From NCBI GenBank assembly GCA_028753945.1, contig JAPNXP010000002.1, positions 5,518,001-5,582,000 on the forward strand: a stretch of DNA of 64,000 nt, read 5' to 3'. Shown piece by piece: positions 1 to 10,220 of the stretch. The position numbers were made by a program, and so were the translations under genes. The notes beneath the pieces were generated by a model. The model had not been told where the DNA came from. It made no database searches and saw only the letters and a list, made by a program, of their open reading frames with translations. Numbering within the stretch: the first letter of the stretch is position 1; each line of letters starts with the position of its first letter. The DNA comes from Hexactinellida sp. DTS-2022 (Eukaryota > Porifera > Hexactinellida).

Positions 1-1059
1 GCTAGGGTTATTCAGTCATAATATAAAGTCTCCGCAGTCAATGAGATGGCTGTGCTTGATGTTGCCTACATAAGTTTTCCACATCAGGCTTAAATTTTGT
101 CAAAGCTAAACGTAGATCACCACCAGATGTTACGTTAATAGCTAAAGACATATTCTGTGCGATATATCACATAGATCATCGTTATGAGCGGTTGGTGGCC
201 GGTTTAGAATTTTGATAAGATCTAAATAAAAAATATTGCGACCTTTTGAAACCAAAAAATGAATAAAAAGGTCATATTTTTATGCGAAATTTGATAAAAT
301 GTTTGATAAAAAAATTCCAAGTCATAATTCAAAAATGTAAACCGTCTACCAACCCCGTACGCTCATAATCTTCAAATATTGATTCTGATAACAAACATTG
401 ATGGCCGCATTGCCAAATTACCGCATAATATCTACCACCACTTTTGGAAATCGCCCTATGGGAGATTTGTATTAGCCAAATCTTGAAACCGACAAAAAAT
501 AAAAAGTATAATAGATAAGGACATTTTCTTTTTGGTTTATTGCTTTGTATCGTATAGGTATCTATTTCTTACAATTACAGATTAATACAAGAACTTTCAT
601 TCACGTGGAGTAATTTAACGCTAACTACGAGTACTATTTTGCTAATGGCTACAAAATCACCAAAAAATTTAATTTCGTCTATAGACGCTTGATTTAGCCC
701 CCAAGGATATGCAAAGGTCAAACGTACAATATCTCGACTAATTTGACCTCTATAAGTCGATATTTGGGGTGCTGAGTGCACTTTTTCAGTGGTTCAGCAC
801 ATTTAGATGGATTGTTTGCTGTAACTGACATGATATTTGGTGATTTTCGGTGAATATACTTAGCCCATTTGATAGTCTGTGGTAAAACACCAAAATTTTC
901 TAAAAAAATCATATAGAAAGAGAAAATTCGCAAAGTTAAGGCACATTATCAATCCTTGGGGTCCTATATAACACACCCCCTCTGAATACATTTCTCAGAC
1001 TCCCGTACACCTAGAATTAAAATTACTAGTGAAAAAGGCTCGCAATACACGACTTCCTC
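1..1059. other. Non-coding, AT-rich, with one dispersed repeat
   Basis: No coding sequence is supported here; the short open frames have no recognisable content. The stretch 142-372 matches 12033-12260 in the same orientation at high identity. Both copies run from about TTATGAGCGG to a partly inverted version of it (GGTTGGTAGACGGTTTA on the other strand), so the unit looks like a short MITE with degenerate inverted ends. I could not place its exact borders or a duplication. Confidence 0.55.
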
Positions 1060-1500
1060 TGCGTCCCTAATACATTTTGTGACCCTCAGACGCCCTGTTT
1101 TTTCAAATGACCATATATGGGCATGGAATGTGCCACATTTTGATGATTCAGCAATTTGTATCTCATAAACTAGAGAAAGCAGAACTTTGCTCTAATCGAT
1201 TATTCCCATCAATATATCATGCATATATCATTGGAATAACAAATTGGACTATTTTCCAAATAGTTACCATGCTAAGAATCCCATGCCCAAATATGGAGGT
1301 GTCATGTGACCATCACAAACCATCGATCATGAAAATCAGAGTTGTGCAAGAGCTTAGCTCTTACTTGCTAACACTATCAGTAATCGTTTTCGAGGAATAT
1401 GAACTGCTTCAATTTTCTTCAAACTATTTTCTGTCAGAAGTATTGGAGGTTTGTGCCACTATTGTGTCCTTCGAATCCCTCTTCTCCACATAAATATTTT
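1060..1500. repeat. Dispersed 'CCATATATGG' repeat, copy a
   Basis: This is one of about six copies of a non-coding repeat in the window (also near 10310, 34610, 36440, 41247 and 47390). Shared landmarks are a TTTGTGACCCT lead-in, the palindrome CCATATATGG (1111-1120) followed by GGCAT, and about 180 bp later a second, reversed and here decayed version preceded by ATGCCC. Words like AGAGCTTAGCTCT lie between or after them. The open frame over 1107-1493 is probably chance, because the other copies do not keep it open. Confidence 0.6.
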
Positions 1501-1540
1501 CTAATACCGTCTGTGGAAAACAGACGGTATTAGAAAATAT
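1494..1540. repeat. Perfect 21-bp hairpin
   Basis: Positions 1494-1514 and 1520-1540 are exact reverse complements, with a 5-base spacer (GGAAA). The core word is AATACCGTCTGT. The hairpin sits at the downstream edge of the repeat copy at 1060-1500. The equivalent edge of the copy near 35000 has only a loose version of it. Confidence 0.85.
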
Positions 1541-2029
1541 CTCTGTAATTATTTATCATATCAACTTGAAATTTCTGGGAGAAGTAGTTTATATCTATAT
1601 ATCTATATATCGTTCAGAGCGTTTCCATACTTTTTTCTATTTTCGCAAAGTTGTATTGCCACATTTCTCAAAAATAGGGAAATTCCATCTAAAAATTGAC
1701 CTAAATTTTTGAATTCCTTATAAATTTATAAATTTCGATAATATTGGGGATTTTAACGTATACCCAATTTGAATGCATATTGATTTGACTAGTAATGAAG
1801 TAAAAACAAAGTGTTTCAAGTTATCGTGATTTTCTACTAGAAATATCTATGGCTTATATTACATAGCAACGCTATATATGTTTTCATTGAATATAGGCAA
1901 GTTTAAGAATGAAATCAATGATGTTAGTTATTTTTCAAATACTCTATAGTAAGGTAAAGGAACTGATATACTAATTGAATTGACATCGTTAATAGTTTTG
2001 ATTTTACCCATTTCTTCACAGTCCTGACT

Positions 2030-2230
2030 AGTCGTAGGTAGCGTTAACTCCAGGTTTTGACTATATGTGAATGATTTGTTGTGTAGGTGCTAACTTAATT
2101 GTTTTAACCAAACATATTGGAGTTTTCTTAGAACCTCGCGTATCGGGGCACTCCCTCGTATCGGGGCACTCCCTCGTATCGGGGCGCTGAGCGCTTGGAC
2201 GGAGGTGCCCCGATACGCGGGGTTCCACTG
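2030..2230. mobile_element. pogo-like MITE, right-end fragment (CGCGTATCGGGGCA family)
   Basis: The sequence ends in GCGGGGTTCCACTG followed by TA, the typical end of pogo/Tigger-type elements. Inside are near-identical repeats of CTCGTATCGGGGCACTCC and a GCGCTGAGCGC palindrome. The last 200 bp match the right end of the complete copy at 11384-11888, including the upstream AACCAAACATATTGGAG stretch. The left end is missing. Confidence 0.7.
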
Positions 2231-2334
2231 TATAGGATTATTGTTTTAGATATGTCACTTATTCCGAAATACCACAGCTTTGGCAATATTTTATTAAATA
2301 TTAGTACTAGACATAATACGTGTTCTCAAATTCT

Positions 2335-2505
2335 AAAACGTTTCTCTTAAATAGGCAATGGATTGACAGATTACCATCTGAAGAACTTTCCATATGGGAT
2401 CAGGAAATGACAACAAATAATGGACCCGAGAGTTATCACTGTAGGCTAAAGACTTTAATTAATATCCATAATTTTTGTAATATTAAATTAGTGTTGATCA
2501 CAACG
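2335..2505 (+). pseudogene. MULE transposase C-terminal scrap
   Basis: The reading frame contains a stretch ending TTNNGPESYHCRLK. This is the conserved block near the end of the MULE transposase domain and closely resembles TNNGEESYQRCLK in the longer MULE copy at 46402-47031. The rest of the transposase is not recognisable beside it. A second short frame (2644-2829) ending ILTDYRLML may be a further decayed piece of the same gene, since the longer copy has ITDYDIELQ at a similar place. This is a fragment, not a working gene. Confidence 0.5.
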
Positions 2506-3055
2506 TATTTCTAAGATTTGCATTTGATTAATTAACAGTGGAATAATTATCTTCATTACACCAGGCAAATAGTAGTAATGGCGCATAAATATTTATACTT
2601 AGTGCATAACATGCATCCAAAATTCATTTTTATATGTTTCATGTTCTCCATACACCAAGTGGAGAAACCTGCCGAACCAATCGGTATAGGTTCCTACGCC
2701 CCTGGGGGTAAAAGGTCTTATATCCAAAATTGTTCAAAATTATTAAAATTGAAATCTCACGTATGCGAAAAAGAGGTATTCATCAAACAACAACGAGATA
2801 TTTTGACAGATTATAGATTAATGTTGTAAGAATCTATTATGTAAATCTTAGCTCTCGAAACAGTGCTCAACTTTGAATATTTTAGCGAATTCCATTGTCA
2901 CTTTTTGTTGCTATGAAAATTCACAACTAGTTATTCGTGCTATTCAGTAGAATATCTTATTCGTTACGCAAATATATGGCAAATACTGTAGAATAAGAAT
3001 AAATGAGCACTTAAATAATATGTCTGTGTCATGCGGCTCGGAAATATAACGTTGA

Positions 3056-4083
3056 TCCGAAACGAATCCGAGAGTGGCCGGACAACAAGAGAAAGCTAGA
3101 GGTAATGATTTCCCACGAAGCAGCCAAACCCTGCAAGAAGAAAAGTCTAAGTGGTGGAGGTCGGAAGCTTGCCAGCGATACAATGGAGGATATGATCGTC
3201 GAGTGGATCGCAGAGATGCGGGGGAAATTACTACGTGTGCCAAGGAAAATGTTACAAATGAAGGCCACGGAGCTGTTCAGTAACAATTCAGAAGTGGCGT
3301 TAGAGGTAGAATGTGACCGTTTTGAGGCTTCGAATGGCTGGTTACAAAGATTCTTCATCCGACATCATATCGCATAGAGGAGAAGATCGACATTGGCTCA
3401 CAAACTACCAGAGTTACTAATCCCTAAGTTGGAGTAATTTAATCTATACATCTGCTCGATGCGCATCCAGAAAATCACCTACCTGATGATCTTATCGGCA
3501 TGGACGAGATGGCTGTCTGGCTCGACATGCTAGATGATTATGTGGTCGACTTTGTGATTGAAGTTATTTTTATCTATAGGAAAACGCCTGGAACCTCATT
3601 TAGAATCTTTCAAGGGAGTGAAGTTATTGATGTAGGTTAATCGGTGATGAACCAGGACCTAAACAAAGTTTGGTTGAACGAAGTCATGGGATCTCTCTCC
3701 TTCAGTCATCGTTTCCTCGTATGGGATAGCTTTCGGTGACATATCAGCGACGCGAACAAGTCTACAATTAAGAAGTTGAGTATTTACATATCAGTCATCC
3801 CAGGTGGGTGCACCGGCATCATCCACGCACCTAACGTAAGTTGGAACGCTACTTTCAAGCAAGGATTATTGAGAAGTGGGATACTTGGATGGCTCTCGCT
3901 GAGAAGACATTTACCGTTGGAGGCAACATGCGCGAACCTTCCAGGCTTGGCCAATTCACCTGGGTTAAGAAAGTATGGTGCAGACACGATTTTCATCGGA
4001 AAAAATCCAAATCTGGCATCAATATTCGTATAATCGAAAACTCAACGGTTTTTGAACAAGCTCGAAGGGATCTCAAGGATTAG
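3056..4083 (+). pseudogene. pogo/Tigger-type transposase, decayed
   Basis: Successive frames give the usual order of a pogo/Tigger transposase. First comes a CENP-B-type helix-turn-helix region (GGGRK, EDMIVEWIAEMR, then NGWLQRFFIRHHIA near 3160-3375). Next is the first catalytic aspartate block (LIGMDEMAVW, about 3494-3523), then the second (VWDSFR, about 3720-3737), then VIPGGCT and a tail with WMALAEKTFTVGGNMR (about 3885-3930). The pieces lie in different frames with several stops and frameshifts, so the gene is dead. No inverted ends could be paired around it. A pogo-like MITE end lies about 800 bp upstream (2230), but the two cannot be linked from sequence alone. Confidence 0.8.
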
Positions 4084-4436
4084 TGTGGAAAACGATGTGT
4101 TCTAATGGAAAACTTAAACTAACCTCAGTAATAATATTCCCAAGTGATTTTTCAATATCAGATATCTTTAATTAAAAAATAGATTTTTCCATTATGTCTT
4201 TCATGGATCCTTCTACTTTATCCTGAACGTTCATTTTGAATGCTTTTACATGTGTAGCTAGAAAATAAACTCAAATTTGGATTTTCCCTGGTATTTACGG
4301 AAATTCATTTTTCTTGCAGGAATACGTTGTTATTGCATAATTCAATGGATCTTGAGCGTCCAAATCGACTCTGAAATTTTTAACAAAATCTAAACTACAC
4401 TTTTTTCGTAATTCAGGCCGGTATACACAGGCCTTA

Positions 4437-4562
4437 GGGAATATTCAACTATTTATAGATATAGTAGTAGTAACAAATTTACTTGTCATTGTGAAATTGA
4501 TATAAGAAACTTGATAAACATGATCACCATTCTGGAAAATAAATTACGGAATCGATAATTTC
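4437..4562. repeat. ~125-bp repeat flanking a TTAA element
   Basis: This block matches the reverse complement of 20505-20640 at roughly 85% by eye (shared words ATTTATAGATATAGTAGTAG and ATATAAGAAACTTGATAAAC). In both places it lies near a copy of the TTAA element starting GGCNANACTATACT, but on opposite ends of that element. Confidence 0.7.
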
Positions 4563-4566
4563 TTAA

Positions 4567-5625
4567 GGCTACACTATACTAATGAAGGGAAATTGAGTTA
4601 ATTTCGTTTTCCTGTTTGTTTCACACTGGTAGATAATCTGGAAAATATTTTTTGAATTCTGAGTAGATTTGAAGTCAGTAGGGCTCGGTGACCCAGGAAT
4701 TTTCTGTTATATAGCCAATTTCGGACGAAAGTTTAAATTCCGTCCCACAATGCTCGTCATATAAATTGAGATTCGATTGTTTTTGAATTGTACCCTATAA
4801 AGCATACATACATTTCAAATTTCAGGTGTATCTGACCAATAGTTTTGCTGTAGCGACCTTTATAAGATCCGGGAATGTGATGTACATCATAGAGGTTGAC
4901 TTTTTCAAATGGGTCAAAAAGTTTGTAGGCTCGCACTGCCATAATTTGCTTTCAATTTAGTATTTATTCATACAATAGTGTACACTAACCGGCCAAAAGT
5001 ATTTAAACAGCAAAAAATAGTATTCAGACATTTAAGGTTATACCAGGAAAATAACATTAGTAGAAACTGCAAAATGGCTATTTACATGAAACGATATGTA
5101 AAGTATAATAAAACAGCAAAATTTTCGAATTTACATTTTTATGGAGGCGTTAAACTCATTAAATATATAATTAGCTAATTAAATAATTAACTTGGGATCA
5201 TTAAGATCCAATGTTAATATATTAATTATGATAGAAGATTTGAATTCCACATGGTTAAATTACTCTAAGTGCATAATTTCAAAACAATCCGAATATTTTC
5301 TACTGTGATACAGCCACAAATCAATTTGTGCCACTTATGCCACAAGTGGCACGTGGCATAAACACTTATGCCACTTCGTCGAAATTTTCTAAATTGAATT
5401 TAAATCACAATATTTTGTAATGTATATCTATGATAAGATATTTATAGTCATTTCAGAGTAGCTTAGATAGCCGTTGATAAGTAACCAGACGAGTATTGTG
5501 TGTCCAATATTAAATTCCCTATGTTCAAATACTTTTGGCTGGTTAGTGTATTTGCATTAATACTTAGGGTGTAAACCAAAATTTTCAACATTCCAATGAA
5601 AGAATTCCGAGTTATAGTCATTTGA
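4567..5625 (+). mobile_element. TTAA non-autonomous element, GGCTACACTATACT family, copy 1
   Basis: TTAA at 4563-4566 is followed by GGCTACACTATACT. The sequence matches the reverse complement of about 20763-21252, whose outer end reads GGCCAAACTATACT after TTAA. The match resumes on both sides of the Tc1-like MITE at 4983-5548, showing a clean nested insertion. Parts also resemble the untranslated ends of the intact Kolobok element: 4590-4700 resembles 5835-5960, and 4785-4855 resembles the reverse complement of 10100-10190. It is therefore probably a Kolobok derivative. The second end was not found, and the right limit given is where similarity to copy 2 stops. Confidence 0.65.
4983..5548. 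mobile_element. Tc1/mariner-like MITE, complete (566 bp)
   Basis: The inverted ends are CACTAACCGGCCAAAAGTAT on the left and, read from the other strand, CACTAACCAGCCAAAAGTAT on the right, with TA on both sides (4981-4982, 5549-5550). There is no coding capacity. It sits inside the TTAA element that begins at 4567. A second, interrupted copy starts at 22436. Both carry a compact cluster of GCCAC/GTGGC words around CACGTG (5329-5375 here). Confidence 0.9.
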
Positions 5626-6351
5626 AGTCAGATTTGTACTGTCAATAGGCCAAGTCTGACCTCAAAGGGTTAGAACTGTGAAGGTTTGCATTGTAAAGTT
5701 TAGTTCCAGAGTCATTCCCAAATTAAATATATATTCATTAGTTTCCACTAGGTTTCAAACAATTAGGATATAAATTGTGAACGCTTTAGCAATTAAGGCC
5801 CCTCTTTGGTTAATTTGTAATTTTTAATAATATTGAGTTTATTTCGTTTTATTAGTTATGATACTCGGGAGGATAATATTGGAAAATTTGGCTTAATTCT
5901 GAGTTGATTTGAAATCAATAGAGCTTAGTGAAATCTGATACTCTATGTTTTTCTGAAATTTTAGTGTTAGTTTCAATTACAAGAATGATCTAATTGAATT
6001 TGCAAGTCTGTAACCTAATCCTTTGGGGTTATCACTATGCAATATATTATTCTAAGTAATACTAGAATGTTCTAAGATCAGATTACTATGTAATTATAAT
6101 CTTATTGTCTGATAACAGTCTCAAGGGAATTTTTTTCTTTTTCTTATTGAGTCATTTTCTAAGAACTAATTACAAAGTTCAATCTATTTTTATTCTAAGT
6201 ATTCCAGGTATATCTAATTATAAATTTCCTACTCTAAATACATCATTCATTGCTACCATTGTCAATTATATATATAATACAATTCTAAAGTTTACAATTA
6301 CACAAAACCTTTTCACATTTTGAACACCAATTCATATTTGAAATAAATTCA

Positions 6352-9300
6352 ATGGCTCGTCGGTATGTCTCCAGTTCTTCAGAAGATGAACCTGTCATAT
6401 CCGGCTACAGTTTACGTTCAACATCAGGGGGTATTCTAAAGAGGGAACAAACAAAAGACGAGTTCCGAAGCTCTACCCCCCCCTTGACCCCATTAGGTGG
6501 CCCCGAAATACCAAGAAGCAAGACAGTTTCTTTTGAGAAACCTACAAAAAATGTTGATGGGAGGTCTAAATTCCCTGGATCGGCTACTCAATATCCTCGC
6601 TCTCCATCTGATCCACTCGCTGCTAGAGGTGCTAGACGCTCGCGTATTCCTGCTCCTACTAAGCCGTCGAAGGCACCAGTGACTCGATTATTTTCAAACA
6701 TCGCTAGCAAACTCGCACCAACACACACTGTTGAGACCAAATTTATCCCTCCCATGGCTCCTAAACCTAGTACAACTGAGGTTTATTCTCAAAGATATCA
6801 ACCAGAACTCTATCCTACGCATTCAAGGGACACCAGAGTTTCGCGCGCATCCACTCCGCCCTTGGATGGACCTCAATATAGTCCTACACTTGAATCGCGA
6901 CCGTATACACCTTTGTTTTCTCAATCTAGTATACCTAATTCACCTTCATTTGAAATACAAACCCCAACCCCATTGGGATTCTCTTACACTATGACACCCG
7001 ATACACGCAGGGACTTTAGGACGCCAACTCCATTGAACCCACAGGAAAGCATACTCCCTAGTTCTCCAATTGATTTGGGTCGTTCGGCTACATTCTCTGG
7101 AGCTACCTCTCCACAACTAAGCATTCCTGAGAGTTTGAGTCCTGACTTTACTGAAAGAATGCAAAGCTTCGATTTGGAAAGAGAAGATTGGACAACCCAT
7201 CAACAGAAAAACTACAGTGGCAGTCGAAAACGTAAATTCTTCGGCAATCAATTCATACGAAAACGACAGCAACTCCCTGCAAGTCCACCAGCACCTGCCA
7301 TTCAACCACCAAGAACGGCATATTCTCCCGTCCCGGTCAATATGCCCCATTTGCAACCCCCGGCTGAAAGGAAATTGCAGTATGTGCAAGAAGAGATTGT
7401 ATTCACTCAAGCTGAAAGAGAATCTCAATTAGGAAATGAAAATTTCATCATAAACATTGCAGTCTTCCAGAAAATCTTCAACGATATGACAATGTGCAGT
7501 GTCTGTCAACGGGGTAATATAAAAATAGTCGAGAAAGATTTCAAATCGGGTTGCGCACTCTATATTGTCATGGCATGCAACCATTGCAAAGTACGAAACA
7601 GTTACTGGACTGTAAGTGGAAAATTCCAAGAAAAAATACAAATCGGCGACAAACGCATTGCAAAAAGAAACTCGCTGGTTTATAGTTCCATTTTGGGAGG
7701 CCGCCTCATTGGGATTGGGCATAATAAACTTGTGCTCTACCATTCGGCTATGAATTTACCCTTGCCCTCCTCAACCTCTAGCTTTGTCGAAGCACAAGCT
7801 GATTTGATTATAGCAGCGACTTTCATAGCTCAGCAATCAATGGATCTAGCCACACTTGAATTGAAAAGAATGCAACACCTCAGCAATAACGAATATCTCC
7901 GAACAATGGTGTCGTATGATGGGGCATACCAGCAACGGTCTGGAAAATCAGGTGGAGGCTTCAGTCGCTACTGCTTTGGTGCAGCCATCTCTGTTGAGAC
8001 AGGAAAGGTGTTATCCTACGGAGTTGCTTGTAATTCTTGCAGAATTTGCACAGATTATGCAAACCAATACCGCATTGGAGCAATTTCTTACGATGAATTG
8101 CAAGAAAAAAAGGAATTGCATGAACCAAATTGTTCTGCCAAATACTCAGCTTACGCATCTGTGCAGCTCGAATCTGCCCTAGCTCCATCAGTCGTTCGAA
8201 GTGCCCTCTCTAGAAGGATTATATTTTCCGGGATAGTAACTGATGGGGACAACAAAACCTACGATGTATTGCGACAAGCTGACCTCTATCACGACGTCGG
8301 TTGTGATATAGAAAGGTTCGAATGCTTGGCCCATGTGGCAAAACGCCTCAAAACTAATCTTTGTAAGGCACAAGAAAAGACTTTGAAATCGCATAGAACA
8401 GAAAAGGAAATTCAGAAACGTCTAATGTCTGCACAGTCAATCCCCCAGCGCCAAATTACTAAAGAACTAGGTTCATTCAAAGGAAAACTACGAAAAGATT
8501 CCACCAAACGTGCTGTCTGGGGCCTGCAGCAATCAAAAGCTATTCTAACAATTAGCGATGCTACTGCAGCACAAATAGCAAGCTATTACAAACTGGCAGT
8601 AAAAAGAAATCAAGGAAATGTACGAGCGATTATTGAAGCCGTAAATGCAATACCATTACACCTCTCTGCGAATGATACCAATGCAGATGAACACCATCGG
8701 CTCTGTCCCAAAGGTGAAAACTCTTGGTGTCGATACAAATCAGCGTTGTCAAAGGGTATTCCAGTCCCGAAGCACCCAAACTACCTAAGCCCTGATGCGG
8801 CGAAAGTAATTGAAAAAGTCTTCAAAGACTTCGGCTATAATACCCCAAAGTTCATCGAAAAAGTGCAACAAGGACATACGTCAAACCACAATGAATCTTT
8901 ACACAGCATTCTTTGGACGATGGTGCATAAAAATGAGTATGCAAGCACCGAGATGATGGCATTGGGCGCTGCATTAGCTGTCATAAGATACAATGATGGA
9001 TACCAAGGGATCAGGAACTTGTTTGAATTGATCCAAGTCCCAATTTCAACACATTTATCCCAAGTATTGCACCGAATGGACAGAAAAAGAGTGATGGAAA
9101 GTCATAGAATTATTTCCGAACAAAAGAAAAGATACGCGAAGAAGCAGCGCAGAGGGAAGAAAACAACCGAACAAGTCGAAAAACATGGTCAAGGATACGC
9201 TTCAGGAAAATATTCTGCGGCTCAATCCCAGTATAGAGGCTCGTCATCTGAATCTGATGAAGAAATGCATGGAATAATTCCTTTACGAAAAATCGCTTCA

Positions 9301-9534
9301 CCATTACCCGTTGAAAATACCGATAGTTCATGTATATTGTGTGGGGGGACTGAAGAAGACTGCATCGTTGGGATGGGGATTGGACTGCAACTAGCTTATA
9401 ACGATATCCTGTGGATTCAATGCACATCCTGTGCCAGCTGGTACCATATGGAGTGCTTGGGGATGGAAAAGGGCGACATCGGAGCAGAAGAAGACTGGGA
9501 TTGTGAAGTATGTACATGCCAAAATGACGATTGA
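6352..9534 (+). CDS. Kolobok / Mutator-like transposase with PHD finger, 1060 aa
   Basis: This is a single uninterrupted frame. Residues 1-360 are rich in Ser, Pro and Thr with a basic patch SRKRKFF near 291-297 (likely nuclear import). A zinc-ribbon-like pair follows (C382/C385 and C409/C412). Next is the RNase-H-type core with YDGAYQQR (D523), TDGDNK (D631 and D633) and SNHNESLH (E848); these are my candidates for the DDE catalytic residues. Between the second and third, CPKGENSWC and the spacing agree with the animal 'Mutator-like transposase' family that includes Kolobok. From C994 to the end is a PHD-type finger (CILC, then CTSC, WYHMEC, CEVC), a domain that commonly reads histone tails. 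Such a finger may bias target choice; that is inference. The Met at 6352 is the first in this frame close to the left end. The expected role is excision and TTAA insertion of its own and related elements. Confidence 0.85.
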   Translation: MARRYVSSSSEDEPVISGYSLRSTSGGILKREQTKDEFRSSTPPLTPLGGPEIPRSKTVSFEKPTKNVDGRSKFPGSATQYPRSPSDPLAARGARRSRIPAPTKPSKAPVTRLFSNIASKLAPTHTVETKFIPPMAPKPSTTEVYSQRYQPELYPTHSRDTRVSRASTPPLDGPQYSPTLESRPYTPLFSQSSIPNSPSFEIQTPTPLGFSYTMTPDTRRDFRTPTPLNPQESILPSSPIDLGRSATFSGATSPQLSIPESLSPDFTERMQSFDLEREDWTTHQQKNYSGSRKRKFFGNQFIRKRQQLPASPPAPAIQPPRTAYSPVPVNMPHLQPPAERKLQYVQEEIVFTQAERESQLGNENFIINIAVFQKIFNDMTMCSVCQRGNIKIVEKDFKSGCALYIVMACNHCKVRNSYWTVSGKFQEKIQIGDKRIAKRNSLVYSSILGGRLIGIGHNKLVLYHSAMNLPLPSSTSSFVEAQADLIIAATFIAQQSMDLATLELKRMQHLSNNEYLRTMVSYDGAYQQRSGKSGGGFSRYCFGAAISVETGKVLSYGVACNSCRICTDYANQYRIGAISYDELQEKKELHEPNCSAKYSAYASVQLESALAPSVVRSALSRRIIFSGIVTDGDNKTYDVLRQADLYHDVGCDIERFECLAHVAKRLKTNLCKAQEKTLKSHRTEKEIQKRLMSAQSIPQRQITKELGSFKGKLRKDSTKRAVWGLQQSKAILTISDATAAQIASYYKLAVKRNQGNVRAIIEAVNAIPLHLSANDTNADEHHRLCPKGENSWCRYKSALSKGIPVPKHPNYLSPDAAKVIEKVFKDFGYNTPKFIEKVQQGHTSNHNESLHSILWTMVHKNEYASTEMMALGAALAVIRYNDGYQGIRNLFELIQVPISTHLSQVLHRMDRKRVMESHRIISEQKKRYAKKQRRGKKTTEQVEKHGQGYASGKYSAAQSQYRGSSSESDEEMHGIIPLRKIASPLPVENTDSSCILCGGTEEDCIVGMGIGLQLAYNDILWIQCTSCASWYHMECLGMEKGDIGAEEDWDCEVCTCQNDD

Positions 9535-9689
9535 CTATGGTAAATATATGCTATTCAATTATAATATTTGTTTCTAATTCATTGTATAATCAATAATATA
9601 GCGAAACAAGTCAATATAAGTCGTTTTACAAAAATCGAATTTTTCGGGGTAAAATCGGTCAAAATAGTGTGAAAAGTAAATTAAAAATA

Positions 9690-10047
9690 TATATACATTT
9701 GGTTCAGCTTTTCTCAAATTTGGTTCAAATTGTTTGAAACCAAGTCTAAAATAATGAAGACATATGTAATTCGGGATGATTTTTCAAACTAACCTCTAGC
9801 ATACTAACTTTCAGAATTCTATATCTTTGAAGTTCGATTTGGACCACAAAATTTATTTAATTCGTCCAATAATGCAAAATTGGCGGTCGAAATGTGGCCT
9901 CAAAGGGAAGTAACTTCCAAAGTTTGTATGCTAGAGGTTAGTTTGAAAAATCATCTAGAATTACATATGTCCTCATTAGTTTAGACTTGGGTTCAAACAA
10001 TTTGGACCAAATTTGAGAAAATCTGAACCAAATGTTGATATATTATA
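9690..10047. repeat. Large foldback inside Kolobok 3' region
   Basis: Positions 9690-9812 and 9917-10047 are reverse complements with few mismatches (shared words TTTGGTTCAG, CTCAAATTTGG, GACATATGTAATTC, TTTTTCAAACTAACCTCTAG). The spacer is about 105 bp. It lies between the transposase stop and the right terminal repeat. It may be a separate foldback MITE or a structural part of the element. Confidence 0.85.
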
Positions 10048-10220
10048 TTTGAAAATTGACCTTTTCATGATGATACACACATTCCTCAGCACTAAACTGG
10101 TAGTAACAGCAAAGTTAGGGCTCAGATTCACTTGAAACTTTCAATGTATCTAAAGTTCACTGGGAACTACACAAAAACAGTCTAATCTCAATAACCAAAT
10201 TTACCAAAGAGGGGCCTTAA

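Larger units (their letters stand above)
5797..10216 (+). mobile_element. Kolobok-type DNA transposon, apparently whole (4420 bp)
   Basis: TTAA (5793-5796) precedes the left end GGCCCCTCTTTGGT. The right end is its exact complement (ACCAAAGAGGGGCC, 10203-10216) followed by TTAA (10217-10220). Beyond 14 identical bases the ends continue with one mismatch through AATTT. TTAA duplication together with the transposase inside defines a Kolobok-type cut-and-paste element (piggyBac also uses TTAA, but this protein is not piggyBac-like). There is one intact gene (6352-9534), a 555-bp leader and a 680-bp tail that contains a large foldback (9690-10047). Intact ends, duplication and gene suggest a recent insertion. 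Confidence 0.88.

Noticed and set aside
4757-6323. Small frames of 60-72 residues in this stretch.
   Set aside because: They lie in non-coding elements and have no conserved content. None continues in the second copies.
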